From Olavius algarvensis associated proteobacterium Delta 3 (GTDB lineage Bacteria > Desulfobacterota > Desulfobacteria > Desulfobacterales > CAFBRK01), in contig CAFBRK010000216.1 of the NCBI GenBank assembly GCA_903231505.1, forward strand, positions 124,001 to 188,000: a stretch of 64,000 bases of DNA, given 5' to 3'. A program made the position numbers and the translations under genes. Shown piece after piece: positions 27,923-37,244 of this stretch. Position 1 is the stretch's first letter; each line of letters opens with the position of its first letter. The notes below the pieces were generated by a model. The model had not been told where the DNA came from and made no database searches. It saw only the letters and a list, made by a program, of their open reading frames with translations.

Positions 27923-30286
27923 CTATGTTTGAGTGGAGCGTTTCGCCTCATCCAAAACATTTCGAACTTTTTCCGACAGCTCGATAATATTGAACGGCTT
28001 TTGAACAAAGCCGTTGCATCCCCGGCTCATCACATGATGCGCTTTACCGTCGATGGTGTAACCACTGGACAGCAGTACCGGCATTTTCGGCTCAATCTCC
28101 CGGATCCGGTCAAATGTCGTCCCCCCATCAATGCCGGGCATGACCAGGTCCAAGATCACCAGATCGAGATCCTTTCCCTTTGCCAAAATCTGCTCAATGG
28201 CCTGATTGCCGCTATTGGCAACCCATACCGTGTAACCCAACCGCTTGAGCATGGCTTGGCTCACCTCGATGACCATCTCTTCATCATCGACCAACAGAAT
28301 GGTTTCCGATCCTCTGATCGGGCCTCCCACTGAAGCGTCTTCTAGTGGCACGTTTTTGTCCGATTTCGGCAGGTAGATGCAGAACGTCGTCCCGTGACCG
28401 ACTTCACTGTGCACTGTGATCAAACCTGCGTGATGCTTGATGATGCCGTACGCAGACGCCAACCCCAAACCCGTGCCTCGTGTTTTTTCCTTGGTTGAGA
28501 AAAATGGATCGAAAATCCGCTGGCGGGTTGTCTCATCCATGCCGCGACCGTCATCCATGATCGTAATTTTCGCATAGGGCCCGGCAGGAATCTGGTGAGG
28601 CTCGCAATAGGTTTCATCCAATGTAACGAGATCGGTTTCCAAAAACAGCTTCCCTCCATCCGGCATGGCCTGCCATGCATTGACATACATGTTTAACAGA
28701 ACCTGTTCGATCTGCCCCATGTCGGCTTCAACAACCAGGGGTGATCGCCGGCAGTTGATGTGAATCTGAATTTCTTTCCGGGTTCGGCCGAACATCGTGG
28801 CACTGTCTCGAAGGAGTGCATTTAAATCAATCGGTTTTACTTCGTATTTGCCGCCGCGTGCAAAACCCAATAGTTGCCGAGTGAGCGTCGTGGCACTTTG
28901 CACATACTCCTGTATGGCGTCGATATGCTCGCGTTGGATGTGCGACGCCCCCAGCTCCAAGGCCATCAGCGATGCCCGGCCTTGAATACCCATCAACAGG
29001 TTGTTAAAATCGTGAGCAATGCCTCCTGCAAGTGTCCCGATCGCCTCAAATTTTTGAGCCTCCCGCAGCAGCCTTTCCATCTTTGAGCATTCCGTGATGT
29101 CCTCATAGAGCACAAGGATATCCCCGTTTTCCATTTTGACGGATCGGAACTGAATGTCTTTACGCGATCCGTCTTTACACGTTACCGGAAAAACAACCGG
29201 TTTCGACAGTCCGACGTCTGGTTGGTTTTCATTCTCCATCCAGGACTGAATGACCTGGTGTCGGACCTTATCGTCCGGGAAAGCTTTCCTGAACCATTCC
29301 CGACCGGTGGGGATATCTTCAATCGTGTAGCCGAGGATTTTCTGGAAGGCTGGATTTACGTACTGGTAACGCGCATCACTTGTGATCAACGAAATCCCCA
29401 GGGGCGATTCTTCAACCAAGGTTCGAAATTTTTCTTCGCTCTTTCTCAGGGCCTCTTCGGCTTGCCGACGATCCGTAATGTCTGCAGCAACACCCTCGAA
29501 ACACCCCTTTTCCTCAGAGAGAATTCCCGAAAACTGAATCCAAATAATGGAACCATCATCTTTTTTGATCGGGGCTTCAAAATTGCTGAACTTGCCATGC
29601 TGCTGTAAACGCTTCAGCAATGCATCCCTTAATTCAGGGCGCACATAGTGTTCTATGGCAATATATTTTTCAACGCATTCTTCCGGAGACGCATATCCAA
29701 ATATCTCGGCCATCCGATGGTTGGCCATTTCGATTTTTCCGTCTCTGATTCTGGAGCGATACAATCCGATCTGAGCATTGTCATAGATGTTTCGGTACCT
29801 TCGTTCACTCTCCCGCAGCGCCTCTTCGGCCCATTTCTGTTCGGTGATATCTTCGCCGATGGACTGGTATTCGGTAGCATCGCCTCGGGCATCGAACAGT
29901 GCGCGATTGGTCCAACGTTGCCAGCGGATGTCGCCGTTGGGCGCGATCACCGAATGCTCGTGGGACTGTGTCGGAGCCTCGACCGTCAATGCCGAGATAT
30001 TGTTCAAAACCACCTGCTGATCAAATTGGGGAATCAAAGACAGAAAGTTGGAACCGATCAACTCGTCCATCGTTCTATTGAAATATTCGCAGTAGGACCT
30101 ATTGACGAACGTAATCTCGCCCCCGGGCAGAAACCTGCAGACCAACACCGGCATGTCTTCCACCACCCCACGATAACGGTCTTCGCTTTCCTGCAGGGCT
30201 TTCTCAACCCATTGACGTTCTTTTTCAGCGCATACCAATGCCTGAATCTGTTCCTCGAGTTCTTCATAGGTGAGCTTCTCAGACAT
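27923..30286 (-). CDS. Multi-PAS hybrid sensor histidine kinase with receiver domain
   Basis: 787 residues from ATG 30286; an ATG two codons earlier is also possible, but the GGGGG tract fits this one. Order: N-terminal coiled coil (YEELEEQIQALVCAEKE), three PAS domains (about 35-150, 155-275, 285-400), HisKA dimerisation with GGIAHDFNNLLMGI, HATPase (MDDGRGMDETTRQRIFDPFF), and a C-terminal receiver with phospho-acceptor in DLVILDLVMPG. No membrane segment, so cytoplasmic. The output partner is not adjacent. Confidence 0.93.
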   Translation of the reverse strand: MSEKLTYEELEEQIQALVCAEKERQWVEKALQESEDRYRGVVEDMPVLVCRFLPGGEITFVNRSYCEYFNRTMDELIGSNFLSLIPQFDQQVVLNNISALTVEAPTQSHEHSVIAPNGDIRWQRWTNRALFDARGDATEYQSIGEDITEQKWAEEALRESERRYRNIYDNAQIGLYRSRIRDGKIEMANHRMAEIFGYASPEECVEKYIAIEHYVRPELRDALLKRLQQHGKFSNFEAPIKKDDGSIIWIQFSGILSEEKGCFEGVAADITDRRQAEEALRKSEEKFRTLVEESPLGISLITSDARYQYVNPAFQKILGYTIEDIPTGREWFRKAFPDDKVRHQVIQSWMENENQPDVGLSKPVVFPVTCKDGSRKDIQFRSVKMENGDILVLYEDITECSKMERLLREAQKFEAIGTLAGGIAHDFNNLLMGIQGRASLMALELGASHIQREHIDAIQEYVQSATTLTRQLLGFARGGKYEVKPIDLNALLRDSATMFGRTRKEIQIHINCRRSPLVVEADMGQIEQVLLNMYVNAWQAMPDGGKLFLETDLVTLDETYCEPHQIPAGPYAKITIMDDGRGMDETTRQRIFDPFFSTKEKTRGTGLGLASAYGIIKHHAGLITVHSEVGHGTTFCIYLPKSDKNVPLEDASVGGPIRGSETILLVDDEEMVIEVSQAMLKRLGYTVWVANSGNQAIEQILAKGKDLDLVILDLVMPGIDGGTTFDRIREIEPKMPVLLSSGYTIDGKAHHVMSRGCNGFVQKPFNIIELSEKVRNVLDEAKRSTQT

Positions 30287-30448
30287 GATCATGCCCCCTG
30301 GTTTTCCTAAATTTCAAATTGTGCGGGCTTGAGCAGGCGCGCACTATCGCGGTGCCTTGACCTATTTTTCGGATTCAAGGTGGGGGATTTTAAAAAATTT
30401 ACTCCAACGATGAGGGGAATTACGGAGACAATATCACATAAATCTTTT

Positions 30449-30592
30449 TCACACCAGATATTTGCTGCTTTCGTGAAGCAAAAAGGTCTTGAAGCCTCCG
30501 CAGATGTGCTTCACATCAAATCCGTATTGGGCCAGCGCCCGTGTGGTATTTTTTTGACTTGCCATGGAAATAACGTCGATCCGTTTTTCCAT
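30449..30592 (-). CDS. 47-aa rhodanese-derived miniprotein
   Basis: ATG 30592 with AGAAGG six nt upstream. The sequence resembles the C-terminal half of a rhodanese domain as found at the end of CoA-disulfide reductase-like proteins (RALAQYGFDVKHICGGFKTF), but the catalytic-cysteine region reads ISMASQKNTT, without the cysteine. A stop codon lies directly upstream in frame, so it is either a genuine small protein or a trimmed remnant. Confidence 0.5.
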   Translation of the reverse strand: MEKRIDVISMASQKNTTRALAQYGFDVKHICGGFKTFLLHESSKYLV

Positions 30593-30897
30593 GATCTACC
30601 TTCTCCGCTGTGAGTTTTCAGGTGAAGAGGAATCAAAGCCGCTGTGTGTTATGGATGGGACAAAAGAGTAATCCAAGACAGGCAACCTGTGAAAGCACAA
30701 TTTTCCTGGACAACCTGATTTGCTAACGTAATCATTTTCATTGTAAAGGGAATCGAGGGCCCTGTCGGTATTGATCGTGAAGGCACCATTTTCGGGACTC
30801 AAACAACGGGGTCGTTGCCATCCTTCTCATATCAAATTATAGTCTGTAATAGTTTTGTGCCCGCATTCAGTTAAACCCTGGAGACCGGAGATTGACC

Positions 30898-32316
30898 ATG
30901 GCTGAGGAACCCATCACCACCCTGCAAAAAGCGTTTTTCTTTAACATGGACAAGGACAAATACGGCACCATCGCCGAGATCGGCGCCGGCCAGGAGGTGT
31001 CCCGGTTTTTTTTCAGGGCCGGGGGGGCCGCAGGGAGCATCGCCAAAACCATTTCCGCTTACGATATGGATTTCAGTGATGCCATTTACGGCGAAGAAGA
31101 GGACAAACGCTATGTCACGGAGAGCCGGGTGAAAAAAATGCTCGACAAGGAGTTCCGCCTGGTGATCGAACGGGTCGGCGATAAACGTCCCAAGAAATCC
31201 ACCTACTTTGCCTTTGCCGACACGATTACCGCCAAAAGCTACAGCCAGCAGGGGGAGTGCCACGGATGGCTGGGGATCAAGCTGCAGCTGTATCCCGGGG
31301 CAGAGCCCTGTGAAATTCTCCTGCATGTGAGAATGCTGGATGAAAGCAATCTGATGCAGCAGGAAGCCGTGGGCATCCTGGGCGTCAACCTGATCTACGG
31401 CGCGTTTTATTATTACGCCGACATCGATAAACTGATCCGTTCCCTGGGGGACAATCTGGAATGGGGCCGACTGGAAATCGACCTGATCCGCTTTACCGGT
31501 ATGTATTTTGAAGATGTGGACAACCGGCTCATGGCGCTGAAACTGGTGGAGAAGGAACTTTCCGATGCGGTGGTCTTCGCAACGGATCGCAAAACGCTGG
31601 TGCATCCATCCGAACTGTTTTACAAGCGGGACGTGATGGTCATGCGCAGCCTGTTCAAACCGGTGACCAACGTCAGTGTGGACATGATGAACAGCGGCAT
31701 GGAGATCTTTCTGCGCACCTCCGGAGTTGAGGAACAGATGGCCATGGCGGTCCCGGAGATATCCATTGCCGAGATGCGCAAGCAGGACACCTTCGACATG
31801 AAGGACATTCTAGGCCGGGTGGATTGTCTGAACCTGCTGGATTACCCGGTCATTGTATCCAACTACCTGCGATTTTTCCGTGTCCGGGCGTACCTGGGCC
31901 GCTACACCAAGGGGAAAGTGGCTTTTGTGCTCGGGATTCCCAACCTGACCACGCTTTTTGACGCGGCCTATTACGCAGGGTTCGAAGGCGGCATTCTCGG
32001 TGCCTTTGCCTCGCTCTTCGATCGGGAAACCCTGCTGTTTGTCTACCCCATGCGCAGCCCTGACGATCCCGGGCAGGTCATCACCGCCGAAACATTTCCG
32101 GTTCCCGAACCCCTCAAGCACTTTTATTATTATTTGCAGGCCAACAACATGATTCTTCCGGTGGAAAGCTACAACGAAGCCAACATGCACATCTGGCCGG
32201 AAGACATACTTCGGCAAATCCAACAGGGCCGTGGTGAGTGGGAGACCAGCGTACCCGACGTGGTGGCCGAGGAAATCATCCGCAGAGGCATGTTCGGCTT
32301 CGCTTCTGGGAGGTAA
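30898..32316 (+). CDS. Conserved protein of unknown function (TonB/NadD-mislabelled family)
   Basis: 472 residues from ATG 30898 (GGAG eight nt upstream). It belongs to a conserved family recognisable by QKAFFFNMDKDKYGTIAEIGAGQEVSRFFFRAGGA (here split: QKAFFFNMDKDKYGTIAEI, then GAGQEVSRFFFRAGGA) and ISAYDMDFSDAIYG. From memory, databases often label such proteins nicotinate-nucleotide adenylyltransferase, but no HxGH nucleotidyltransferase motif is visible here. No membrane segment or signal peptide. Monocistronic, ends at a bidirectional terminator. Confidence 0.75.
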   Translation: MAEEPITTLQKAFFFNMDKDKYGTIAEIGAGQEVSRFFFRAGGAAGSIAKTISAYDMDFSDAIYGEEEDKRYVTESRVKKMLDKEFRLVIERVGDKRPKKSTYFAFADTITAKSYSQQGECHGWLGIKLQLYPGAEPCEILLHVRMLDESNLMQQEAVGILGVNLIYGAFYYYADIDKLIRSLGDNLEWGRLEIDLIRFTGMYFEDVDNRLMALKLVEKELSDAVVFATDRKTLVHPSELFYKRDVMVMRSLFKPVTNVSVDMMNSGMEIFLRTSGVEEQMAMAVPEISIAEMRKQDTFDMKDILGRVDCLNLLDYPVIVSNYLRFFRVRAYLGRYTKGKVAFVLGIPNLTTLFDAAYYAGFEGGILGAFASLFDRETLLFVYPMRSPDDPGQVITAETFPVPEPLKHFYYYLQANNMILPVESYNEANMHIWPEDILRQIQQGRGEWETSVPDVVAEEIIRRGMFGFASGR

Positions 32317-32339
32317 CCGCTTATGGAACACGTTTAGTG

Positions 32340-32378
32340 TTTCGGGGCTTGTTGTAATCGTCAGCAACGCCCCCGAAA
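32340..32378. terminator. Bidirectional terminator
   Basis: TTTCGGGG (32340-32347) pairs with CCCCGAAA (32371-32378), extended by GC pairs, between the convergent conserved protein and multicopper oxidase genes. Confidence 0.65.
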
Positions 32379-32399
32379 TTATAATGCAAAACTATTGTA

Positions 32400-33995
32400 T
32401 CAGGTTTCCCTGACAAAATAATTTCGCATCATTCCCATATCTTCATGCTCCAGATTGTGGCAATGGTACAGGAACATCCCCGGATAATCATCGAACTCAA
32501 CTAGTATTCTGATTCGTTCTCCGGGCATGATCAAAACCGTATCTTTCCAACCTTCATCCACATAGCTTTCATGCATGACGCCGCTTCGTTCAAGGACGCG
32601 AAACTGCTTGCCGTGGAGGTGAATGGGATGGGGCATGTTCATCATATGCATCATTCCACTCCCCGTGTTATGAAATTCCCAAATTTCCTTGGAGCCTAAT
32701 TCGACAATTTCATCGTCGGCGACTTCCTCCATTTGGAATTCCCTCCCATTGATCGACCATTGCATGTGACGCATGGTAAGAAAAAATTGCCGGGGCCGAA
32801 AGAAATTAACGGCCTCATCTTGTTGGATGGATTCGATATCAGAAAGTTTGTCTGGCAACGTCAGGTGATTTTTCACAGGCTTGGTGACGTTAATGTTGAA
32901 TATGGGAAACCCTGCACCGTTGGGAAGGCGTTGATTTCGGCCCGTTCTTCCGCCCATCATCATTCCGCGTCCCCTTCTGCCACCGCCCATGCCTCCCGTA
33001 TTAAATGGCAAGCTTATTAAAGACGTCTCGTAGCCGACCGGACGATCGCTGAAATCGGCCCAGATCTCCAATCGCTCACCGGGGCTTAAAAAAGCATACC
33101 TTCTGTTGGCCGGTCTTTCCAGCAATCCGCCGTCTGTGCCGACGACGGTCAATGGACGACCGTCTTTCCAGGCCAATTTGTATATTCTCGAATTGGAACC
33201 GTTGAGCACGCGCAACCGATAGGCACCGGTCGATACCGGGAGTGTGAAATCCGGCAGTCCGTTAACCATTATCCGGTCGCCCAAAAATCCGGTCATCTGA
33301 TCCATTCTGCGGCCCGACGTGTATACCAGCTGATTGTCCAGGTCGAAGGTGCGGTCCTGAATCACCAACGGAACATCATATTCGCCATCGGGCAGTCCCG
33401 CCGCTTGTTCTTCATCGTCAGAGACAAGAAAAAGCCCTGCCAGGCCCCGGTAAACCTGTGGGCCGGTTCGTCCATGGGGATGTGGATGATACCAGTATGT
33501 ACCGGCTCTGTTTTTAACCTCGAATTCGTACAGGTAGGATTGTCCTTGCGAAATGACATGGCGCGGATGACCGTCCATAATCGCCGGAACGTGAAGACCG
33601 TGCCAATGAATAATGGATGCTTCAGGAATTGAGTTGTTAAAGCGGATCCGAATTTTCTCCCCCCGGTGCACGTTTATAATCGGGCCGAGATAGCTCTCCG
33701 GAATTTCCAGCACGCGACCTTTATCCCCTTTATGAATAATGGCATGATACCGCCATACCCGCGTCGGTGATCCGGGAAAAACGGCAACCTCATCAGGGCG
33801 GGCTGCCAGTGAAATATCAAGGTCAGGCAAAAAATCCGAACCCAGCACAGTCTTTTTATTTTGACCGAACGCCGGAGCGCCGAACACAGGCCGGAACCCG
33901 CTTGTTATCCAGCCCAGGGCCCCATAACCGGCCAGCTTCAGAAACTGCCTTCTTTCGTTCCTCTTTAACGCGACGTCTCGAGTCTGCATAATCAT
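32400..33995 (-). CDS. Multicopper oxidase (CueO/CotA type), Tat-exported
   Basis: 531 residues. A twin-arginine signal (RRQFLKLAG) marks folded export, as expected for a copper enzyme. Copper ligands: HWHG, WYHPHPHG, HPIHLHG and YHCHNLEHEDMGMM give the type 1 and trinuclear sites. A glycine/methionine-rich insert (GGMGGGRRGRGMMMGG) near residue 330 resembles the Met-rich segments of cuprous oxidases. Oxidises Cu(I) or phenols, coupled to oxygen reduction. Lies downstream of the Spy-like gene on the same strand, possibly co-transcribed from its sigma-54 promoter. Confidence 0.93.
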   Translation of the reverse strand: MIMQTRDVALKRNERRQFLKLAGYGALGWITSGFRPVFGAPAFGQNKKTVLGSDFLPDLDISLAARPDEVAVFPGSPTRVWRYHAIIHKGDKGRVLEIPESYLGPIINVHRGEKIRIRFNNSIPEASIIHWHGLHVPAIMDGHPRHVISQGQSYLYEFEVKNRAGTYWYHPHPHGRTGPQVYRGLAGLFLVSDDEEQAAGLPDGEYDVPLVIQDRTFDLDNQLVYTSGRRMDQMTGFLGDRIMVNGLPDFTLPVSTGAYRLRVLNGSNSRIYKLAWKDGRPLTVVGTDGGLLERPANRRYAFLSPGERLEIWADFSDRPVGYETSLISLPFNTGGMGGGRRGRGMMMGGRTGRNQRLPNGAGFPIFNINVTKPVKNHLTLPDKLSDIESIQQDEAVNFFRPRQFFLTMRHMQWSINGREFQMEEVADDEIVELGSKEIWEFHNTGSGMMHMMNMPHPIHLHGKQFRVLERSGVMHESYVDEGWKDTVLIMPGERIRILVEFDDYPGMFLYHCHNLEHEDMGMMRNYFVRET

Positions 33996-34058
33996 TTTAA
34001 TCGTAACCTTGGTGTGCGCCCTTCAGGCTTGGGCCCGGTGTCTTTTCCGGAAATCAAC

Positions 34059-34084
34059 AGGGCGGCCAGAATTGTGGCCGCCCT
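34059..34084 (-). terminator. GC-rich hairpin between Spy-like and multicopper oxidase genes
   Basis: Perfect 10-bp stem (34059-34068 with 34075-34084) and 6-nt loop. No strong U-run follows, so it may only attenuate transcription from the Spy-like gene into the oxidase. Confidence 0.5.
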
Positions 34085-34117
34085 ATCGTACATATCATCG
34101 GAGTCGTTCCGCTGATC

Positions 34118-34609
34118 TTACCGCCAGCAGGAGGGGCCTCCTCCGTAGGAACCATAGCCCATCATGGGACCGCCGCCCATCATCGCGCCGCCTCGATAGT
34201 TGCCTCGTCCCGCATTGGGATTCAACTTCCTCATTTCGACCATGTGATTGATGCGTTTCTGGTCAAGTTTCGATTCCAGCTTGGAAACTTCCTTCTGCAG
34301 CCGTGACGCTTTGGTCACATCCGGTTCGTCCTTGGCCAACTCGTTTTGCAGCTCACGTTCTTTATCGAATAGGGAAGCTCTCAAGTCCTGGGTTTCCTTT
34401 AGAAAGGCCTCTCGTTTCTGCTCGAACGCCTTGTAGTCTTCGGCGCTCATGCGGTCATCATATCCTCTATCATAGGCCCCGTAATGATGCATGCCCGGTC
34501 CATAATGACCCCCGCCGCCGCCCCAGCCGCCGTGGGCAAACGCGTTCACGCCAAGTCCGATGAGTGCAAGAGCAGCGATGGCCAGGATCGTGTTTCTCAA
34601 GGTGCGCAT
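34118..34609 (-). CDS. Spy/ZraP-like periplasmic metal-stress protein
   Basis: 163 residues with a signal peptide (cleavage near NAFA-HGG). His/Gly-rich start, a long charged helical core (KAFEQKREAFLKETQDLRAS onward, 36-residue heptads) and a Gly/Met-rich tail ending in CWR. This is the layout of ZraP/Spy/CpxP proteins that act as periplasmic chaperones and metal sensors. Preceded by a sigma-54 promoter at 34669-34685 and two upstream boxes, as expected for a ZraSR-like regulon. Confidence 0.8.
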   Translation of the reverse strand: MRTLRNTILAIAALALIGLGVNAFAHGGWGGGGGHYGPGMHHYGAYDRGYDDRMSAEDYKAFEQKREAFLKETQDLRASLFDKERELQNELAKDEPDVTKASRLQKEVSKLESKLDQKRINHMVEMRKLNPNAGRGNYRGGAMMGGGPMMGYGSYGGGPSCWR

Positions 34610-34668
34610 TTCGAATAACCTCCTTTGAATAAGTTGTTAGGGTTAATGTTTACTTGCCCCTATGGAAG

Positions 34669-34685
34669 AGCAAGCGGCGTGCCAA
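34669..34685 (-). promoter_or_regulatory. Sigma-54 promoter of the Spy-like gene
   Basis: Minus strand reads TTGGCACGCCGCTTGCT: TGGCAC, five bases, TTGCT. A perfect -24/-12 element about 60 bp before the start codon. Confidence 0.88.
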
Positions 34686-34783
34686 ATGGATTGCGCCCAG
34701 TCGAAAAACTTATAACTTATTGTTATTTCAATTATTAATTTGATTCGTCAGGGCCGGGGACTTCTATGAAGAATATCTTCTGT

Positions 34784-34838
34784 GGGTAAAAATTATACGG
34801 ATACGAAGCTGAAGCCGGAATCGGTGTAAAAATTACCC
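34784..34838. promoter_or_regulatory. Pair of putative enhancer boxes
   Basis: GGGTAA-AAA-TTATAC (34784-34798) and GTGTAA-AAA-TTACCC (34824-34838), 40 bp apart and 100-155 bp upstream of the sigma-54 promoter. The same dyad pattern recurs before the other sigma-54 genes in the window. Confidence 0.6.
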
Positions 34839-35457
34839 TTTCCAGGCATGCCGGGTAGGAATATCTCTTGCAAATTTTGGAATCGTGCGGCCTCAACCAG
34901 CAGGAAGCAGTTCCTTGATGGTGCTTCTTTTTAGCCACCTGCTGAAAAGATTTCATGCACGGTTGGATTAATGCTCATGGCACAGCATGACGTTTGGGCG
35001 CCTAAATTATCTTTCATCATACCTCAGACTTCACGTGTCAGGTTATGGCACAGCAGCCCATCTTGCAGGTGGAACCTGCGGCCCGTAACGATTTATCGGC
35101 GCTTCAGTTGCTTCTTTTGGCCCCGCCTTCGGGCGGAGTGATTCGCGATTCCCTTACCCGCAAACACCCCCCATTGCGATCTACATTGAAGAGACCCATC
35201 GACTCCGACCGACCCCTGAGAACTCCACCAAGGCAACACTTACTATGTTCACCCAGCCGGAGCATTTGATCTACGCGGACCGGACCTGCCGTCGAAAATC
35301 GAAGGAAAGCCAATAGGCACACATACCGACGAATAGGATATCCCCGCTGCGGATCCGGTCATGGCGCACCGGAGCATTTTTGCAGCGATTGCCAGAGCGC
35401 AGATACTGCACAATAATAGTATGTATAGGTTTAAAATCTGCAAACAGTGGAGATCGT
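34839..35457. other. Gene-free stretch between Spy-like and cyclase genes
   Basis: 619 bp without a supported gene. Several short frames exist but none has a recognisable motif and ribosome-binding site together. The end carries the GGAGA site of the cyclase gene. Confidence 0.45.
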
Positions 35458-37185
35458 ATGGTTAATCTTCTGCACATAAAGAGTCTGCAAAAACGTCTGA
35501 TCTTGCTTTTAATGCTGCCGGCAACCCTCATCCTTCTGGCCGGTGGAGTTGCCGGATTTTACTATGCTCGCAAGGTCCTGCTCAGCGAGTGGCGAGAAAA
35601 GGCGGTCTTGCAGCTCGAGCGTGCTGCCCACCGCATCGACATGCGCCTTGGACGTCCCATGGAGTATATCGAAATGTTCAACAGGAGCGGCCTGATCGAA
35701 GAAGGTCAGTATTCCCGGCAGTGGATAATCCTGCAACTGGAGGCCATAGAGGGGGTCAGTCGCGTAGAATTTCACACCGTGGAATCTTCAACCCGAGTTG
35801 ATCGTTCCAGAATGTCCAGAGGTGCCGGCCGGGTTGATCGTCACACCCCTGGCCATAGAAACATGCCGTTCCACCGGGGCGTCTTTTCCAAGGTCACCCC
35901 GCCGCGGCACGATACGACCCTTGGGATGGAGACCGTTTCTCTTGTGTCACTTCTGCTCGATGAACGGGAAAGAACCGTGGGCCGCCTGGAAACTGTAGTG
36001 AGATTCGACTACCTGATTGCCGATATCATTTCTTTAGGCTGGTGGCAAAGCCATGTGGCCGGCGTCGTCGATGATACCGGATACTATTTGGTGCATACGG
36101 AGATCGCCGATCGACCTCACGAACGACTGGGGGAAACAAGCGATACTGTTGAATTGCGGGTTCGGGGACTGCTGGGCGAGACTTCAGGAACCGTTCTGGG
36201 AGCCGGGCACACCCCCGAGACAGTAGCGGGTTTTTACAGACTGCAGCAGGTGCCGTGGACGGTTGTCATGTTCGCTTCCGGCGATAAAATTCTGGGGCCC
36301 ATCACTCGGTTCCGTAACTACTTCTTTGCCGGGTGGACAGTGTTTTCGATCTTGCTGTTGGTCGTCATCCGGGCAAACGCTGTGCACATCGTCTCGCCCA
36401 TACGCACCCTGTCACAATCCGCCGAGGCTGTTTCCCGGGGGGAGTACGGACCGACGATTAAAAGCCGTTCGGAGGACGAGATCGGACAGTTGATTGAAAA
36501 TTACAACCGCATGGTGGAGGGGTTGAAGGAACGTGACCTGATCAGCAGCACCTTCGGCCGCTATGTCGACCCCAAGGTAGCACGCAAACTGCTCAGCCGG
36601 CAGGAGTTTAGCAGCATTGGCGGAACAAAACGGGAAGTGGTCGTTCTGATGTCAGACATCCGGGAATTCACATCGTTGACCCAAGACCTTGAACCGGACG
36701 CCGTCATCCGTATGCTGAACCACTATTTTTCGATGATGATCGCAACCGGCCATCGTAACGATGGTATTATTGTCGACTTTATCGGCGATGGACTTCTGGT
36801 GTTCTTTGAGCCCCTGGACGAGGCCATAACGGAAACCGCCTGCCGGGCTTTTCGTTGCGCCAGCGAAATGATGACCCAGATGACTGACTTGAACGCCGTT
36901 CTGCATCAGGAAAGCCTTCCCGAAATAGGCGTTGGCATCGGTTTGAACGCCGGTGAAGTGGTGGTGGGCAATATCGGGTCATACCAGCGAACCAAATACG
37001 GCATCGTCGGGAATGAAGTAAACCTGACCCAGCGCATTCAGGCCCAGGCCAATGCCAATGAGATTGTCGTGTCAGAATCCCTGTTGCGCCTCTTGGATTG
37101 CCGGTTTCGCATCGTCAGGAAGTTCGACGCCGAAGTTAAGGGCGTTTCCACACCGCTGCGGTTGTACGGTGTGGGTAGTCTATAG
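35458..37185 (+). CDS. Membrane-bound class III adenylate/guanylate cyclase
   Basis: 575 residues from ATG 35458 (GGAGA upstream). Two membrane helices (about residues 12-35 and 279-300) enclose an extracytoplasmic sensor of about 240 residues with a Cache-like C-terminal half (GVVDDTGYYLVHTE). A HAMP linker (SPIRTLSQSAEAVSRGEY) leads to the class III cyclase domain: LMSDIREFTSL with the metal-binding aspartate, DFIGDGLLVFF, and AGEVVVGNIGSYQRTKYGIVG (given here in part) for substrate binding. Makes cAMP or cGMP in response to a periplasmic cue. Confidence 0.92.
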   Translation: MVNLLHIKSLQKRLILLLMLPATLILLAGGVAGFYYARKVLLSEWREKAVLQLERAAHRIDMRLGRPMEYIEMFNRSGLIEEGQYSRQWIILQLEAIEGVSRVEFHTVESSTRVDRSRMSRGAGRVDRHTPGHRNMPFHRGVFSKVTPPRHDTTLGMETVSLVSLLLDERERTVGRLETVVRFDYLIADIISLGWWQSHVAGVVDDTGYYLVHTEIADRPHERLGETSDTVELRVRGLLGETSGTVLGAGHTPETVAGFYRLQQVPWTVVMFASGDKILGPITRFRNYFFAGWTVFSILLLVVIRANAVHIVSPIRTLSQSAEAVSRGEYGPTIKSRSEDEIGQLIENYNRMVEGLKERDLISSTFGRYVDPKVARKLLSRQEFSSIGGTKREVVVLMSDIREFTSLTQDLEPDAVIRMLNHYFSMMIATGHRNDGIIVDFIGDGLLVFFEPLDEAITETACRAFRCASEMMTQMTDLNAVLHQESLPEIGVGIGLNAGEVVVGNIGSYQRTKYGIVGNEVNLTQRIQAQANANEIVVSESLLRLLDCRFRIVRKFDAEVKGVSTPLRLYGVGSL

Positions 37186-37244
37186 AGATGAGGCTCTTCT
37201 GGTTTCCCAGCGTCCCCTGGGAAGATATCTTCGGAGGTATTTCG

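Noticed and set aside
30329-30613. 94-codon plus-strand open frame
   Set aside because: It is the antisense of the better supported 47-residue minus-strand protein.
35045-35269. 74-codon plus-strand open frame before the cyclase
   Set aside because: Biased composition, no motif and no ribosome-binding site; neighbouring frames look equally coding-like, so nothing can be chosen.
37204-37223. TTCCCAG/CTGGGAA hairpin as a terminator for the cyclase gene
   Set aside because: Short stem without a U-run; possible but too weak to list.
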